The position numbers were made by a program, and so were the translations under genes. A stretch of DNA of 64,000 nucleotides from NCBI GenBank assembly GCA_017303805.1, contig JAFLBQ010000002.1, positions 310,001 to 374,000 of the forward strand. The letters run 5' to 3'. Below the pieces are notes generated by a model. The model was not told the DNA's origin. It made no database searches and saw only the letters and a program-made list of their open reading frames with translations. Origin of the DNA: Cytophagales bacterium (GTDB lineage Bacteria; Bacteroidota; Bacteroidia; Cytophagales; Cyclobacteriaceae). Below, piece after piece: positions 44,219 to 52,193 of this stretch; the stretch's first letter is position 1; each line of letters starts with the position of its first letter.

Positions 44219-46396
44219 ATGAAGTGGATTAAAATAATCGTGCTGGTGCTGGTTGTAGTTGCCGGCCACAGTCAAACCAAAAGCCCCATAGTGGCTTCTG
44301 ACTTAATGAAGATAGCTACAACCAATCAAATCCAGATTTCGCCCGATGGTACTAAAGCGGTGCTGGTGGTAAATCGCAAAGCAGTTAAAAACGAAAACGA
44401 GTATTACTATACGCGCAATCTTTACTTATTAGATCTGGTAAGCAAAGGCGAACCGGTGCAGCTAACCTTTGGCGACAAAAATGATCTTGCACCCCAATGG
44501 AGCCCCGATGGCAAGCAGATTCTTTTTGTGAGAACCGATGGCGATAAATCGCAACTGTGGTTGCTGCCGTTAAGTGGTGGCGAAGCTCACGCCATTACCA
44601 AATCAGAATACGGTGCGGGCAACCCTCGTTGGTCGCCCGATGGAAAAAAGATTTTGTATTCGGCCAGTATTCCCTTTTCCAAAATAGAAGGTAAAACCCC
44701 ATGGGTTTACGAGCGGCCCGGTCGCACACAAGGAGACGAGCCCAACTTTAAAGCTATGAAAGCCGATGATCGCAAAGCGGTGGCCAACAGTCCTGATGGC
44801 TCACTGAGTGAAGTGCGTGCATGGTTAGCAAAAAATAATTTTGATAATAATCCGCGCGTGCTCCTGCGTCAGGATTTACAAGGCGAACTAAATCTTAACC
44901 CCGAAGAAAGTTTTACCCACCTTTTCATTAAAACAATCGGCTCAGACGATAAAGACATTCAGCTTACAGAAGGATTTCAGGATTTTCAATCGGCAAGCTG
45001 GTCGCCCGATGGGAAAAGTATTATCTGTCATTCGCGGGTGTATAAAATTCATCCCGATCGCGAACAGGATAGTGATCTGTGGATAATTGATATAGCTACT
45101 AAAAACGCAAAAGAGTTTTTAACCTGGCCAGGCTACAGTATTTCAAATCCAACTTACTCGCCCGATGGCACACAGGTTACCTTTTATGCTACCGCGATTG
45201 ATAATCGTCATGCTACACAAAACAATCTGGCTATAGTAGCTGCGGCCGGTGGTAAGCCTGCACTTTTAACGGCTTCACTTGATCGCGACATCGGTAGCCA
45301 TGTGTGGTCGGTTGACGGTAAGACCATTTATTTTACCTCGCAAACAGAAGGCGATATTCCGTTGTTCAGTATTCCCGCCAAGAGTGGAGCCATTACGAAA
45401 ATTTTTGGTAACGATAATGGCGTAAACGATTTTGATGTGCGTGGCGACAGAGTTGTGTATGCCCTTACCGAAACTAAAAACCCGTGGGAAGTCTATCTCT
45501 ACAACCTGAAGGATAAGAGCAATCGCCAGTTAACACAACTAAACGAAGGTTGGGTTAAGAACCGTCTTATCAGTTCGCCAAAAGAATATTGGTTCACACG
45601 CCCTGACGGAACAAAGATTCAGTATTGGGTACAAGAACCGACCAACAAAAAAGATGGACTGAAATATCCAACCATTCTCAATATTCATGGTGGGCCATCG
45701 GCTATGTGGGGCCCTGGTATTTTTAGCATGTGGCACGAGTATCAATTGGAAAATAGTTGGGGCTATGGTTTGGTGTATTGCAATCCGCGTGGTAGTGGTG
45801 GCTATGGCGATAAGTTTAAGAAAGGAAATTTTAAAGACTGGGGAACCGGCCCTGCAGGTGATATTCTTGCTTCGTTAGATGAAGCTATACAGCAACATGC
45901 GTGGATAGATAAAGATCAGTTGTTTGTGGAAGGTGGAAGTTATGCCGGTTATATGGTGGCCTGGATTGTTGGCCATGACAATCGCTTTAAAGCCGCAAAT
46001 GCACAACGCGGAGTTTATGAGCTTACTACGTTTATGGGTGAAGGCAACGCCTGGCGTTTAGTGCCCACCAACTTTGGGGGTTGGCCATGGGAGAAAGACA
46101 CCAAAGCGTTGTTGGATTCCGAATCGCCACTTACGTATGTAGATAAAATCAATACTCCGTTGTTGATTATACATGGCGACCAGGATTTGCGCACAGGCGT
46201 AATGCAATCAGAAATGCTGTACAAAAGTTTAAAGATTTTGAACAAACCCGTAGAGTATATCCGTTACCCGCGCGAAGGCCATGAACTTACCCGCAGCGGT
46301 AACCCTGGCAGAATGATGGATCACATGTTACGCGTAATTGAATTTTTTGAGCGCTATGCAAAACATCCGGAGGCCGCACCGGCTACGGTGAGGTAA
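44219..46396 (+). CDS. Secreted S9-family prolyl oligopeptidase (DPP-IV/acylaminoacyl-peptidase type)
   Basis: A 725-residue serine peptidase with a signal peptide (ending VAGHSQT, ~21 residues). A beta-propeller made of PD40 repeats follows (APQWSPDGKQILFVR, SASWSPDGKSIICHS), then an alpha/beta-hydrolase domain. The catalytic Ser is ~572 in GGSYAGYMVAW (the nucleophile elbow GxSxxG reads GSYAG rather than GSYGG), the Asp is in HGDQDLRTG (~651) and the His in EGHELTRSG (~687). Peptide degradation in the periplasm or medium is inferred. It is followed by a long hairpin, a likely terminator. Confidence 0.9.
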   Translation: MKWIKIIVLVLVVVAGHSQTKSPIVASDLMKIATTNQIQISPDGTKAVLVVNRKAVKNENEYYYTRNLYLLDLVSKGEPVQLTFGDKNDLAPQWSPDGKQILFVRTDGDKSQLWLLPLSGGEAHAITKSEYGAGNPRWSPDGKKILYSASIPFSKIEGKTPWVYERPGRTQGDEPNFKAMKADDRKAVANSPDGSLSEVRAWLAKNNFDNNPRVLLRQDLQGELNLNPEESFTHLFIKTIGSDDKDIQLTEGFQDFQSASWSPDGKSIICHSRVYKIHPDREQDSDLWIIDIATKNAKEFLTWPGYSISNPTYSPDGTQVTFYATAIDNRHATQNNLAIVAAAGGKPALLTASLDRDIGSHVWSVDGKTIYFTSQTEGDIPLFSIPAKSGAITKIFGNDNGVNDFDVRGDRVVYALTETKNPWEVYLYNLKDKSNRQLTQLNEGWVKNRLISSPKEYWFTRPDGTKIQYWVQEPTNKKDGLKYPTILNIHGGPSAMWGPGIFSMWHEYQLENSWGYGLVYCNPRGSGGYGDKFKKGNFKDWGTGPAGDILASLDEAIQQHAWIDKDQLFVEGGSYAGYMVAWIVGHDNRFKAANAQRGVYELTTFMGEGNAWRLVPTNFGGWPWEKDTKALLDSESPLTYVDKINTPLLIIHGDQDLRTGVMQSEMLYKSLKILNKPVEYIRYPREGHELTRSGNPGRMMDHMLRVIEFFERYAKHPEAAPATVR

Positions 46397-46400
46397 CTAT

Positions 46401-46441
46401 AGCCACAGATTCACTGATTTTCTATCTGTGAATCTGTGGCT
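46401..46441. repeat. Long perfect inverted repeat after the S9 peptidase
   Basis: AGCCACAGATTCAC pairs perfectly with GTGAATCTGTGGCT (46401-46414 and 46428-46441, 14 bp, 13-nt loop). It starts 4 bp after the peptidase stop. It could be a terminator or a dispersed Bacteroidota hairpin repeat; the following sequence (CTGATTTTA) has only a weak T-run. Confidence 0.7.
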
Positions 46442-46515
46442 CTGATTTTATTCAATCCATTTGGTTGTTCTACCTGATGTTACTAACATGTACCCGATTT
46501 AAAACTACCTGTACT

Positions 46516-46830
46516 ATGAAAATTGAAGTAAACACCGACCGGCACATTGAAAGCAGCCAACGACTTATCGACTACTGTAAAACAACCCTTGAAGCCGAGT
46601 TTGATCGCTTTGAGGAATACGTTACCCGAATGGATGTACACTTTAGCGATGAGAACGGAGCCAAAGGTGGCGATGATGACAAACGATGCCTTATTGAAGC
46701 AAAACTAAAAGGCTTGCATCCGGTAACGGCCAGTAACCACGCTTCTAATCTGGATGATGCACTGAGTGGGGCAATAGATAAGATGGCATCTATTCTTGAT
46801 TCTACGCTCTCTAAATTGCGGGGGCATTAA
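46516..46830 (+). CDS. Ribosome hibernation factor-like protein (HPF/RaiA family, short)
   Basis: A 104-residue protein starting MKIEVNTDRHIESSQRLIDY. It has the beta-alpha-beta-beta-beta-alpha pattern of HPF/YfiA (RLIDYCKTTLEAEFDRFEEY, RMDVHFSDENG, CLIEAKLKGLHPVTASNHAS, LDDALSGAIDKMASILDSTL). The short form would bind the 30S subunit and dampen translation in stationary phase. The basic ribosome-contact patches are less obvious than in E. coli HPF, so the assignment is by fold pattern. It sits between a hairpin repeat and a vapBC module. Confidence 0.75.
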   Translation: MKIEVNTDRHIESSQRLIDYCKTTLEAEFDRFEEYVTRMDVHFSDENGAKGGDDDKRCLIEAKLKGLHPVTASNHASNLDDALSGAIDKMASILDSTLSKLRGH

Positions 46831-46885
46831 GACGAGTGAGTAATTCTTAAAATTTAGACGGAATCTGCAATGTGTACAATTTTGC

Positions 46886-46893
46886 TAAATTTG
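46886..46893 (+). promoter_or_regulatory. Promoter -7 element of vapBC, with probable leaderless start
   Basis: TAAATTTG matches TAnnTTTG, with its last G only 6 nt before the vapB ATG at 46899. A transcript would begin at or next to the start codon. The surrounding ACAATTT-TGCT-AAATTTGT forms an imperfect dyad that could be the VapB operator. Confidence 0.5.
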
Positions 46894-46898
46894 TGTGT

Positions 46899-47102
46899 AT
46901 GAAAACAACACGCACCAACATTGTACTGCGCGATGATCTGATTGAAGACATTATGCGCTTTGGCCATGCTAAAACCAAACGCGAAGCTGTAGAAGAAGCG
47001 CTGGTTGCACATGTCAATTGGTTGAAGAGACAGAAACTTAGATCTCTTCGGGGAAAGATTAAATGGGAGGGTGACCTGATGAAGATGCGCCAAGGTAAAT
47101 GA
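46899..47102 (+). CDS. vapB: VapB-family antitoxin
   Basis: A 67-residue antitoxin (MKTTRTNIVLRDDLIEDIMR). The N-terminal ribbon-helix-helix binds its own promoter (TNIVLRDDLIEDIMRFGHAK), TKREAVEEALVAHVNW is the dimer helix, and the basic tail contacts the toxin. This matches VapB_antitoxin. The stop overlaps the toxin start (ATGA), so the two are translationally coupled. The promoter is 6 nt upstream. Confidence 0.85.
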   Translation: MKTTRTNIVLRDDLIEDIMRFGHAKTKREAVEEALVAHVNWLKRQKLRSLRGKIKWEGDLMKMRQGK

Positions 47103-47500
47103 TCTTTGACTCAACCATCTGGATTGATTTTTTAAGAGGTAGAAAATCGAGCAAAACCGATCTGCTTGACAAATTTCTGGCTGAGTATGATCCAGTTAAT
47201 GTTCATTTATGTCCACCCATTTTTCAGGAAGTGCTTCAGGGGCTAAGCAAAGATGATAACCCACTCCTTATCAGAGATCTTCTTATGACCTGCCAATTCC
47301 TATATCTGGATCCTTACTTTGTTGCTGAGCGGGCCGCCTCACTCTATCGCGAACTTCGAGAGAAGGGTTTAACCATCAGGAAGCCTAACGATTGTATCAT
47401 CGCATATTATACCATTCACTTCAAAATGGAACTTGCCCACAACGACAAGGACTTTGAGACGATTGCAAAGCATACGCCTTTGAAGACCTACTCGCATTAA
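47099..47500 (+). CDS. vapC: VapC-type PIN-domain ribonuclease toxin
   Basis: A 133-residue toxin. PIN acidic residues are Asp4 in MIFDSTIWIDFLRG, a Glu in PPIFQEVLQGL, Asp in RKPNDCIIAYY and Asp in LAHNDKDFETI. It probably cleaves initiator tRNA or rRNA, as VapC enzymes do. It overlaps vapB by 4 bp. It is a complete module, the second of three toxin-antitoxin pairs in this window. Confidence 0.88.
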   Translation: MIFDSTIWIDFLRGRKSSKTDLLDKFLAEYDPVNVHLCPPIFQEVLQGLSKDDNPLLIRDLLMTCQFLYLDPYFVAERAASLYRELREKGLTIRKPNDCIIAYYTIHFKMELAHNDKDFETIAKHTPLKTYSH

Positions 47501-47509
47501 AACTTAGGT

Positions 47510-48685
47510 TTACTCCACATACAATACCAATCCTTTTAAATACTCGCCTTCCGGGTGGTAGAGCGATACGGGATGATCGGCCGGTTGTGCAAGATGATGC
47601 AATACTTTTATTTGACGCCCGGCCTGTATCCCGGCCGAAACAATGGTATCATAAAACAACTGCCGGTCAACTACCTGCGAACATGAGAAAGTGAAGATGA
47701 TGCCCCCTGGTTTAATCATCTTCATCGCTTCGGCATTTAGCCGCTGGTAGCCTTTCACCGCCTGGTGGCGCGAGTCTTTGTGTTTGGCAAACGCAGGCGG
47801 ATCAAGGATGATCAGGTCATACACATCTTGCTTGTCCTTCAGAAAATCGAAGGTGTCTTCGGCTGCACACGCATGCGTGGTAGGATCAAAGCCATTCAGC
47901 TCCAGATTTTTCCGCGTAAGCGCAATGGCCTTTTCCGAAGCATCTACCGAATGAACCAGCTTTGCTTCGTTTTGCAACGCATAAATTGAAAAACCACCAG
48001 TGTAACAAAACGTGTTGAGTACGGTTTTCCCTTTTGCCATTTCGCCCAGCAATTTTCTGTTTTCGCGTTGGTCTAAAAAGAAGCCGGTCTTCTGGCCTTC
48101 TTCCCAATCGATATAAAACCTGTTGCCGTGTTCTTTCACAACATGTGGCACCGCGGCCATCCCCAGCAGGTATTCGCTTGCGGCCTTTTCCTGCATCGAC
48201 TTAAAGTAAACGGCAGTGTTTCCCAGGCCGGTCTCTGTCAAGCTAGCATGCACCGCGGCAGCAATCAAGGCCCGATCGCGCAACATTCCGGTTGAGTGTG
48301 CCTGCACAACGGCCACCTCGCTATAGACATCTATTATCAACCCCGGCAATCCATCGCCCTCGCCATGTAGTAGCCGGTAAGCATTGGTTTTATCTGAGAT
48401 TACTTCTGCTTCTCTGCGTACCTGGAGCGCTTTCTTCAGTTTGGATTCATATAAATCAGCCGCAGGTTTGGCAGCACCAAACGTTAGCATGCGCACCGTT
48501 ATCGTTCCTTTTTGATAATGTCCATAACCTACCGTGGTTTTGCGGGCATCTACTACTTCTACCCAATCGCCATCCTGAAGAGTTTCTGTGGCAAATTGAA
48601 TTGCTCCTGAAAAAATCCACGGATGAAAGCGTTTTACAGAGTGATCGCGCCCGTGCTTAAGCGTTATGGTTCCTTGTATGTTCAC
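47510..48685 (-). CDS. rlmI: 23S rRNA (cytosine) methyltransferase RlmI-like
   Basis: A 391-residue protein with an N-terminal PUA domain (~1-75; GTITLKHGRDHSVKRFHPWI, GDWVEVVDARKTTVGYGHYQ). A central EEHEA-type region (YRLLHGEGDGLPGLIIDVYS) and a class I methyltransferase follow, with the SAM motif NTFCYTGGFSIYAL, LILDPPAFAKHKDSR (catalytic LDPPxF) and a final FTFSCSQ. This fits RlmI, which makes m5C1962 in 23S rRNA. It is a single gene convergent with vapC. Confidence 0.9.
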   Translation of the reverse strand: MNIQGTITLKHGRDHSVKRFHPWIFSGAIQFATETLQDGDWVEVVDARKTTVGYGHYQKGTITVRMLTFGAAKPAADLYESKLKKALQVRREAEVISDKTNAYRLLHGEGDGLPGLIIDVYSEVAVVQAHSTGMLRDRALIAAAVHASLTETGLGNTAVYFKSMQEKAASEYLLGMAAVPHVVKEHGNRFYIDWEEGQKTGFFLDQRENRKLLGEMAKGKTVLNTFCYTGGFSIYALQNEAKLVHSVDASEKAIALTRKNLELNGFDPTTHACAAEDTFDFLKDKQDVYDLIILDPPAFAKHKDSRHQAVKGYQRLNAEAMKMIKPGGIIFTFSCSQVVDRQLFYDTIVSAGIQAGRQIKVLHHLAQPADHPVSLYHPEGEYLKGLVLYVE

Positions 48686-48697
48686 AAAAATTTAGTC

Positions 48698-48729
48698 TTG
48701 ACAAAGCGCAAAGTTAGGTAATATATTTC
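48698..48729 (+). promoter_or_regulatory. Candidate promoter of the MORN lipoprotein gene
   Basis: TTGACA at 48698 and TATATTTC at 48722-48729 are separated by 21 bp (from TTG). This fits the Bacteroidota TTG/TAnnTTTG pattern with one mismatch. The start codon is 20 bp further on. Confidence 0.4.
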
Positions 48730-48748
48730 GCTGTAAAATTTATTAAGT

Positions 48749-49333
48749 ATGTGTGTACGATATAGTGTTTTGGTTTTAATTCTTACTACAGTCAGCGCGT
48801 GCAATTCATCTTCGTCTGGTAGTAAAAGCGGTTCAACGGATTTAGGGTTACCTGTTGGGGCTATACAAGAAGAATTTAGCAATACACCGGGATTGAAGCA
48901 TGTTACACTCAAGAATAATGAAGGTAAGGTAAGTGCAATGGGGACCTATTTAAATAATCAGCGTGAAGGTTCTTGGGTGGAATATCATAACAATGGCCTG
49001 CCGAAATCCATAACCACTTACGTGAACGGGAAAAAGGAGGGCATCCACCTGGAGTTTACCGAAAACGGCCAAACCGTTAAACGCATCAATCATCACAATG
49101 ATTTACGCCATGGCGAGTACCGGGAATTCAATTACACAACGGTAAAGGAGGAGCGATTTTATGACAATGGAAAATTGGAAGGCACAGTTAAAATTTATTA
49201 TGCCGATAGTAAGCTAATGGAAGAAAGTAATTATAAAAACGGCTTGCGCGATGGTCTCTCCCGATGGTACGATCAGCAAGGAAACCTGACAATTGAATAC
49301 GAATACAGAAACGGAGAACTGATAAAAAGATGA
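48749..49333 (+). CDS. MORN-repeat-variant lipoprotein (YwqK-like)
   Basis: A 194-residue lipoprotein (lipobox TVSAC, Cys18; then a Ser/Gly-rich linker). It carries repeated 20-24-residue Tyr/Gly/Asn motifs: NNQREGSWVEYHNNGLPKSI, NGKKEGIHLEFTENGQ, NDLRHGEYREFN, NGKLEGTVKIYYADSK and NGLRDGLSRWYDQQGN. These are MORN_2/YwqK repeats, which form curved beta structures. The name 'antitoxin' used for YwqK in Bacillus should not be taken as functional evidence here. A surface or envelope role is inferred. Confidence 0.8.
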   Translation: MCVRYSVLVLILTTVSACNSSSSGSKSGSTDLGLPVGAIQEEFSNTPGLKHVTLKNNEGKVSAMGTYLNNQREGSWVEYHNNGLPKSITTYVNGKKEGIHLEFTENGQTVKRINHHNDLRHGEYREFNYTTVKEERFYDNGKLEGTVKIYYADSKLMEESNYKNGLRDGLSRWYDQQGNLTIEYEYRNGELIKR

Positions 49334-49520
49334 AAAAATGTCAGACTTTCGTGAACCTAAACCAAGCCCGGTGTCGTTTTAACCCCACTGGCACTTCTTT
49401 TGATTTTGCAGGAACTGAGATGAACGGTTCGAAAAAAATTAACAAAACTTATTAAAACTTTTAATGATAGCAATTCATCTTGCCGCATTGGGTAAACTTT
49501 CTTTAGAAATTTAAAAACAA

Positions 49521-51038
49521 ATGAGTATGAAACGGTTTGGATCACTGGTGTTGGCTGCGGTGTTGGGGAGTGTGATAACTATCGTAGCCACACACAACTT
49601 CTTAAAGCAAGAAGTAAACGGAGTTAAAATTGAACATGTAAGCGGGTTGCCGGTAAGCCAGGTTGCCTATACCACTAACGAGAAGGGCGAAGTGGTTCCG
49701 CTTGATTTTACTGGCACTGCCGAAAAAGTAACGAAGGCGGTAGTACACATAAGATCTACGCAAGAGTCGCGCACAAGTGGCAACAGCCAGGTTCCGGATG
49801 CGTTCCGGCAATTCTTTTTCGATAGCCCTTTCGAAAATCAAATGCCCCGCCAAAGTACCGGTTCGGGTGTAATCATTAACCGCGATGGCTACATTGTTAC
49901 CAACAACCACGTGGTGGAGGGTTCCGAAATTGTGCAAGTAACGTTATCGGATAACCGCGAGTTGAAGGCCGAGGTAATTGGTACCGACCCCGATACCGAC
50001 CTGGCAGTGATAAAAGTAAACGCTAAAGACCTGCCTTATCTTTCGTTTGTTAACTCAGACGAAACCAAAGTTGGGCAATGGGTATTGGCGGTAGGCAATC
50101 CTTTCAATTTAAATTCTACCGTTACAGCCGGCATCATTAGCGCCAAGGGTCGAAACATCAACATCATTAATTCAAACCGGTCTAACCGCAACGTTAACCA
50201 GGCACCGGCAGCCAATACAGCCATCGAATCGTTTATTCAAACCGATGCAGCTATTAATCCTGGAAACAGCGGTGGTGCCTTGGTTGATTTGAATGGCGGA
50301 TTGGTAGGTATTAATACAGCCATTGCGAGTCCTACCGGATCGTACTCTGGCTACGGCTTTGCCGTGCCGGCCAACATTGTAAGCAAAATTACCGAAGACC
50401 TGATTGCTTTTGGAACCGTGCAACGTGGCTGGCTGGGAATTAATATCGGCAGTGTAACCAGCGACCTGGCCAAAGAGAATGACCTGGCTGTAAGTGAAGG
50501 TGCTTATGTTGCCGGCTTTGGCGATGCCCCGGACAAGAGCGCTGCAAAGGCAGCCGGTATTAAAGAGGGCGATGTAGTGGTTAAATTAGACAACATGGCT
50601 ATTAAATCCAGCACCGCGCTTATAGAATACATAGGCCGCAAGCGCCCGGGCGATAAGGTGAATGTTACAGTTAATCGCAAAGGGAAAGAGATAGAGATAC
50701 CGGTAACGTTAAAAAACCGCGAAGGGAGCACCGCAGCCGTTAAACGCGAAGAAAAGGCCGAGGCAGCCGCGCTGGGTGTGGAGTTAGAAGAAGTGGATGC
50801 CAAAGTGATTAAACGGCTGGATGTGGCAGGCGGAGCAAGGGTAAAAACACTGGACAGCAAATTGAAACGCACGGGCATGCGCGAGGGCTTTATTATTACG
50901 CATGTAGATGATAAACCCGTAAAATCCACCAAAGAGGTAAACGAAATCTTAAAAAAGAAGAAGTCCGGAGACTTAATTACTTTCGCTGGTGTTTATGAAG
51001 ATTATCCGCGTGAGTATATTTATGCGTTAAGAATGTAA
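49521..51038 (+). CDS. Periplasmic serine protease/chaperone, HtrA (Do/DegP-like)
   Basis: A 505-residue protein with an N-terminal signal/anchor (FGSLVLAAVLGSVITIVATH), a trypsin-like domain with the His~128/Asp/Ser~249 triad (IVTNNHVVEGSE, DPDTDLAVIKVN, AAINPGNSGGALVD), and two PDZ domains (GWLGINIGSV... and EGFIITHVDDKPV). It degrades or refolds misfolded envelope proteins. A small basic gene follows 17 bp later and is likely co-transcribed. Regulation by an envelope-stress ECF sigma factor is common but not shown here. Confidence 0.92.
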   Translation: MSMKRFGSLVLAAVLGSVITIVATHNFLKQEVNGVKIEHVSGLPVSQVAYTTNEKGEVVPLDFTGTAEKVTKAVVHIRSTQESRTSGNSQVPDAFRQFFFDSPFENQMPRQSTGSGVIINRDGYIVTNNHVVEGSEIVQVTLSDNRELKAEVIGTDPDTDLAVIKVNAKDLPYLSFVNSDETKVGQWVLAVGNPFNLNSTVTAGIISAKGRNINIINSNRSNRNVNQAPAANTAIESFIQTDAAINPGNSGGALVDLNGGLVGINTAIASPTGSYSGYGFAVPANIVSKITEDLIAFGTVQRGWLGINIGSVTSDLAKENDLAVSEGAYVAGFGDAPDKSAAKAAGIKEGDVVVKLDNMAIKSSTALIEYIGRKRPGDKVNVTVNRKGKEIEIPVTLKNREGSTAAVKREEKAEAAALGVELEEVDAKVIKRLDVAGGARVKTLDSKLKRTGMREGFIITHVDDKPVKSTKEVNEILKKKKSGDLITFAGVYEDYPREYIYALRM

Positions 51039-51055
51039 AACCAAACCTTTTGTGC

Positions 51056-51229
51056 ATGAGAAAACTGTTTAAGAAAGGAGAGCGCGTCCGCAGTAAGATT
51101 GATGGCAAAGTGATGGAAGTGCTCAAGTATTTAAAGTCGAACCTGGTAGAAGTGCGGTGGTTCGATTTGCAGGCCAAGGAAGTGAGAGTTAACAAGATCA
51201 AAGAAGACAAACTTTCGAAGGCCGCCTGA
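51056..51229 (+). CDS. Small basic protein (DUF2158/YodC-like)
   Basis: A 57-residue gene easily missed by length filters. It begins MRKLFKKGERVRSKIDGKVM and ends KIKEDKLSKAA, with a K-G-x-x-V-x-x-x-x-x-G-x-V-M-x-V pattern and VEVRWFDLQAKEVRV. This SH3-like beta pattern resembles the YodC/DUF2158 family. It starts 17 bp after htrA and is followed by a strong terminator, so the two probably form an operon. The function is unknown. Confidence 0.65.
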   Translation: MRKLFKKGERVRSKIDGKVMEVLKYLKSNLVEVRWFDLQAKEVRVNKIKEDKLSKAA

Positions 51230-51245
51230 AATAGATTTTCAACCT

Positions 51246-51281
51246 TTAAGCGCCCCGGTTAACAGCCGGGGTTTTTTAATG
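51246..51281. repeat. 36-nt terminator repeat, copy 1
   Basis: This 36-nt segment is almost identical to 52085-52120; only 51271 differs (G here, A in copy 2). It includes the terminator hairpin described separately. The two copies flank the higBA module. Confidence 0.85.
51253..51277 (+). terminator. Rho-independent terminator after htrA and the 57-residue gene
   Basis: CCCCGG/CCGGGG stem (51253-51258 and 51266-51271), loop TTAACAG, followed by six T (51272-51277). Confidence 0.9.
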
Positions 51282-51305
51282 CCCGGATTATCGAGTGCTT
51301 TCAGG

Positions 51306-51324
51306 TTTATCATATTTTGATAAA
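51306..51324. promoter_or_regulatory. Candidate HigA operator
   Basis: TTTATCA-TATTT-TGATAAA is a perfect 7-bp inverted repeat 33 bp upstream of the toxin start, at the place an autoregulated toxin-antitoxin promoter would need it. Confidence 0.5.
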
Positions 51325-51356
51325 TCCTCATTCTCGCCTATGTTTACTAAGATTTT

Positions 51357-51677
51357 ATGATTGTTTTATTCGAGAATACAGATTTAGAAGATTTATTCGA
51401 GGGAAAAACCAATCGCAAAACAAAAAAGATTGATTTAATTCTGGTTCGTAAATTCATTAAAACCGTAAAACTTTTAAGTTACATAGAGAGTGTTCAGAAA
51501 CTGAGCCAACACGATGGACTAAATTTTGAAGCTTTAAAAGGAGGGCACAAAGGAAAATATTCTGTAAGAATAGACAGTCGGTACCGGTTGATTTTACGAA
51601 TAGAAAACGACACCATTTTAGTGGACAGGATTTTGATAATCGAGGAATTAACAGATCACTACAAACGAATGATTTAG
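51357..51677 (+). CDS. higB: HigB/RelE-superfamily toxin
   Basis: A 106-residue ribosome-dependent mRNA-interferase-like toxin. The ParE/RelE fold is shown by the C-terminal GGHKGKYSVRIDSRYRLILR and VDRILIIEELTDHYKRM, with a basic Arg/Lys face. The toxin-first order and spacing (2 bp to the antitoxin) are typical of HigBA. It has an inverted-repeat operator candidate upstream and is bracketed by the 36-nt terminator repeats. Confidence 0.85.
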   Translation: MIVLFENTDLEDLFEGKTNRKTKKIDLILVRKFIKTVKLLSYIESVQKLSQHDGLNFEALKGGHKGKYSVRIDSRYRLILRIENDTILVDRILIIEELTDHYKRMI

Positions 51678-51679
51678 GA

Positions 51680-52045
51680 ATGAGCGGAAATTTCAAAATA
51701 CTAAGCAAAGACAGGCGTGAATTAAAAAGCCATGTTACGCTACACCCAGGGGAAGTGCTTGCCATGGAATTGGAGGCGCGGGGTATATCCAAAACAGTCT
51801 TTGCTTCGGCTTTGGGATTAAAGCTAACCAATCTGAGCGGCTTGCTGCACCAAAACCGCCATTTGAATGCCAAGCTGGCCTTAAAGTTAGAAGCTCTATT
51901 GGGTATTGATGCCGAGTTTTGGATGCGCGTGCAGTCTGGCTTTGATTTGGATGAAGCGCGGAAAAAATTCAGATCCCCTTCAAAATTATCAGTAAGGCGA
52001 ATGGGTAAACCAGCGAAAGAACGATCTGTTAGATCAAAGTCTTAA
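51680..52045 (+). CDS. higA: HigA-family XRE antitoxin
   Basis: A 121-residue antitoxin with a Cro/C1 HTH (LHPGEVLAMELEARGISKTV, LGLKLTNLSGLLHQNRHLN). The PGEVL and dimer-forming helix LALKLEALLGIDAEFWMRVQ segments are diagnostic of HigA/VapI-type addiction-module antidotes. The C-terminal ~25 residues are basic and probably disordered. It is translated 2 bp after higB and likely represses the module. Confidence 0.88.
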   Translation: MSGNFKILSKDRRELKSHVTLHPGEVLAMELEARGISKTVFASALGLKLTNLSGLLHQNRHLNAKLALKLEALLGIDAEFWMRVQSGFDLDEARKKFRSPSKLSVRRMGKPAKERSVRSKS

Positions 52046-52084
52046 GAATGATTTTATAGGCGAAAGCCTTTTTAATATTTCACC

Positions 52085-52120
52085 TTAAGCGCCCCGGTTA
52101 ACAGCCGGGATTTTTTAATG
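52085..52120. repeat. 36-nt terminator repeat, copy 2
   Basis: A 36-nt copy of 51246-51281 with one difference (A at 52110). Its hairpin (CCCGG/CCGGG, 52093-52097 and 52105-52109, then six T at 52111-52116) would terminate higBA transcripts. Confidence 0.85.
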
Positions 52121-52140
52121 GCAGCCCCATACTGAAATTC

Positions 52141-52182
52141 ACATTTTGTAAGTTACATTTTGTAAGTTACATTTTGTTACAT
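52141..52182. repeat. 14-bp tandem repeats overlapping a promoter
   Basis: ACATTTTGTAAGTT is repeated exactly at 52141-52154 and 52155-52168, with a degenerate third copy at 52169-52182 (ACATTTTGTTACAT). Each repeat contains a TTTTG. The copies lie 12 bp upstream of the ATG at 52194. Confidence 0.85.
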
Positions 52183-52189
52183 ACATTTG
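52160..52189 (+). promoter_or_regulatory. Promoter of the ATPase gene
   Basis: TTG at 52160-52162 (inside repeat copy 2) and TACATTTG at 52182-52189 are exactly 19 bp apart, an excellent Bacteroidota promoter. The G at 52189 is 5 nt before the ATG, so the transcript is probably leaderless. Confidence 0.7.
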
Positions 52190-52193
52190 GCTT

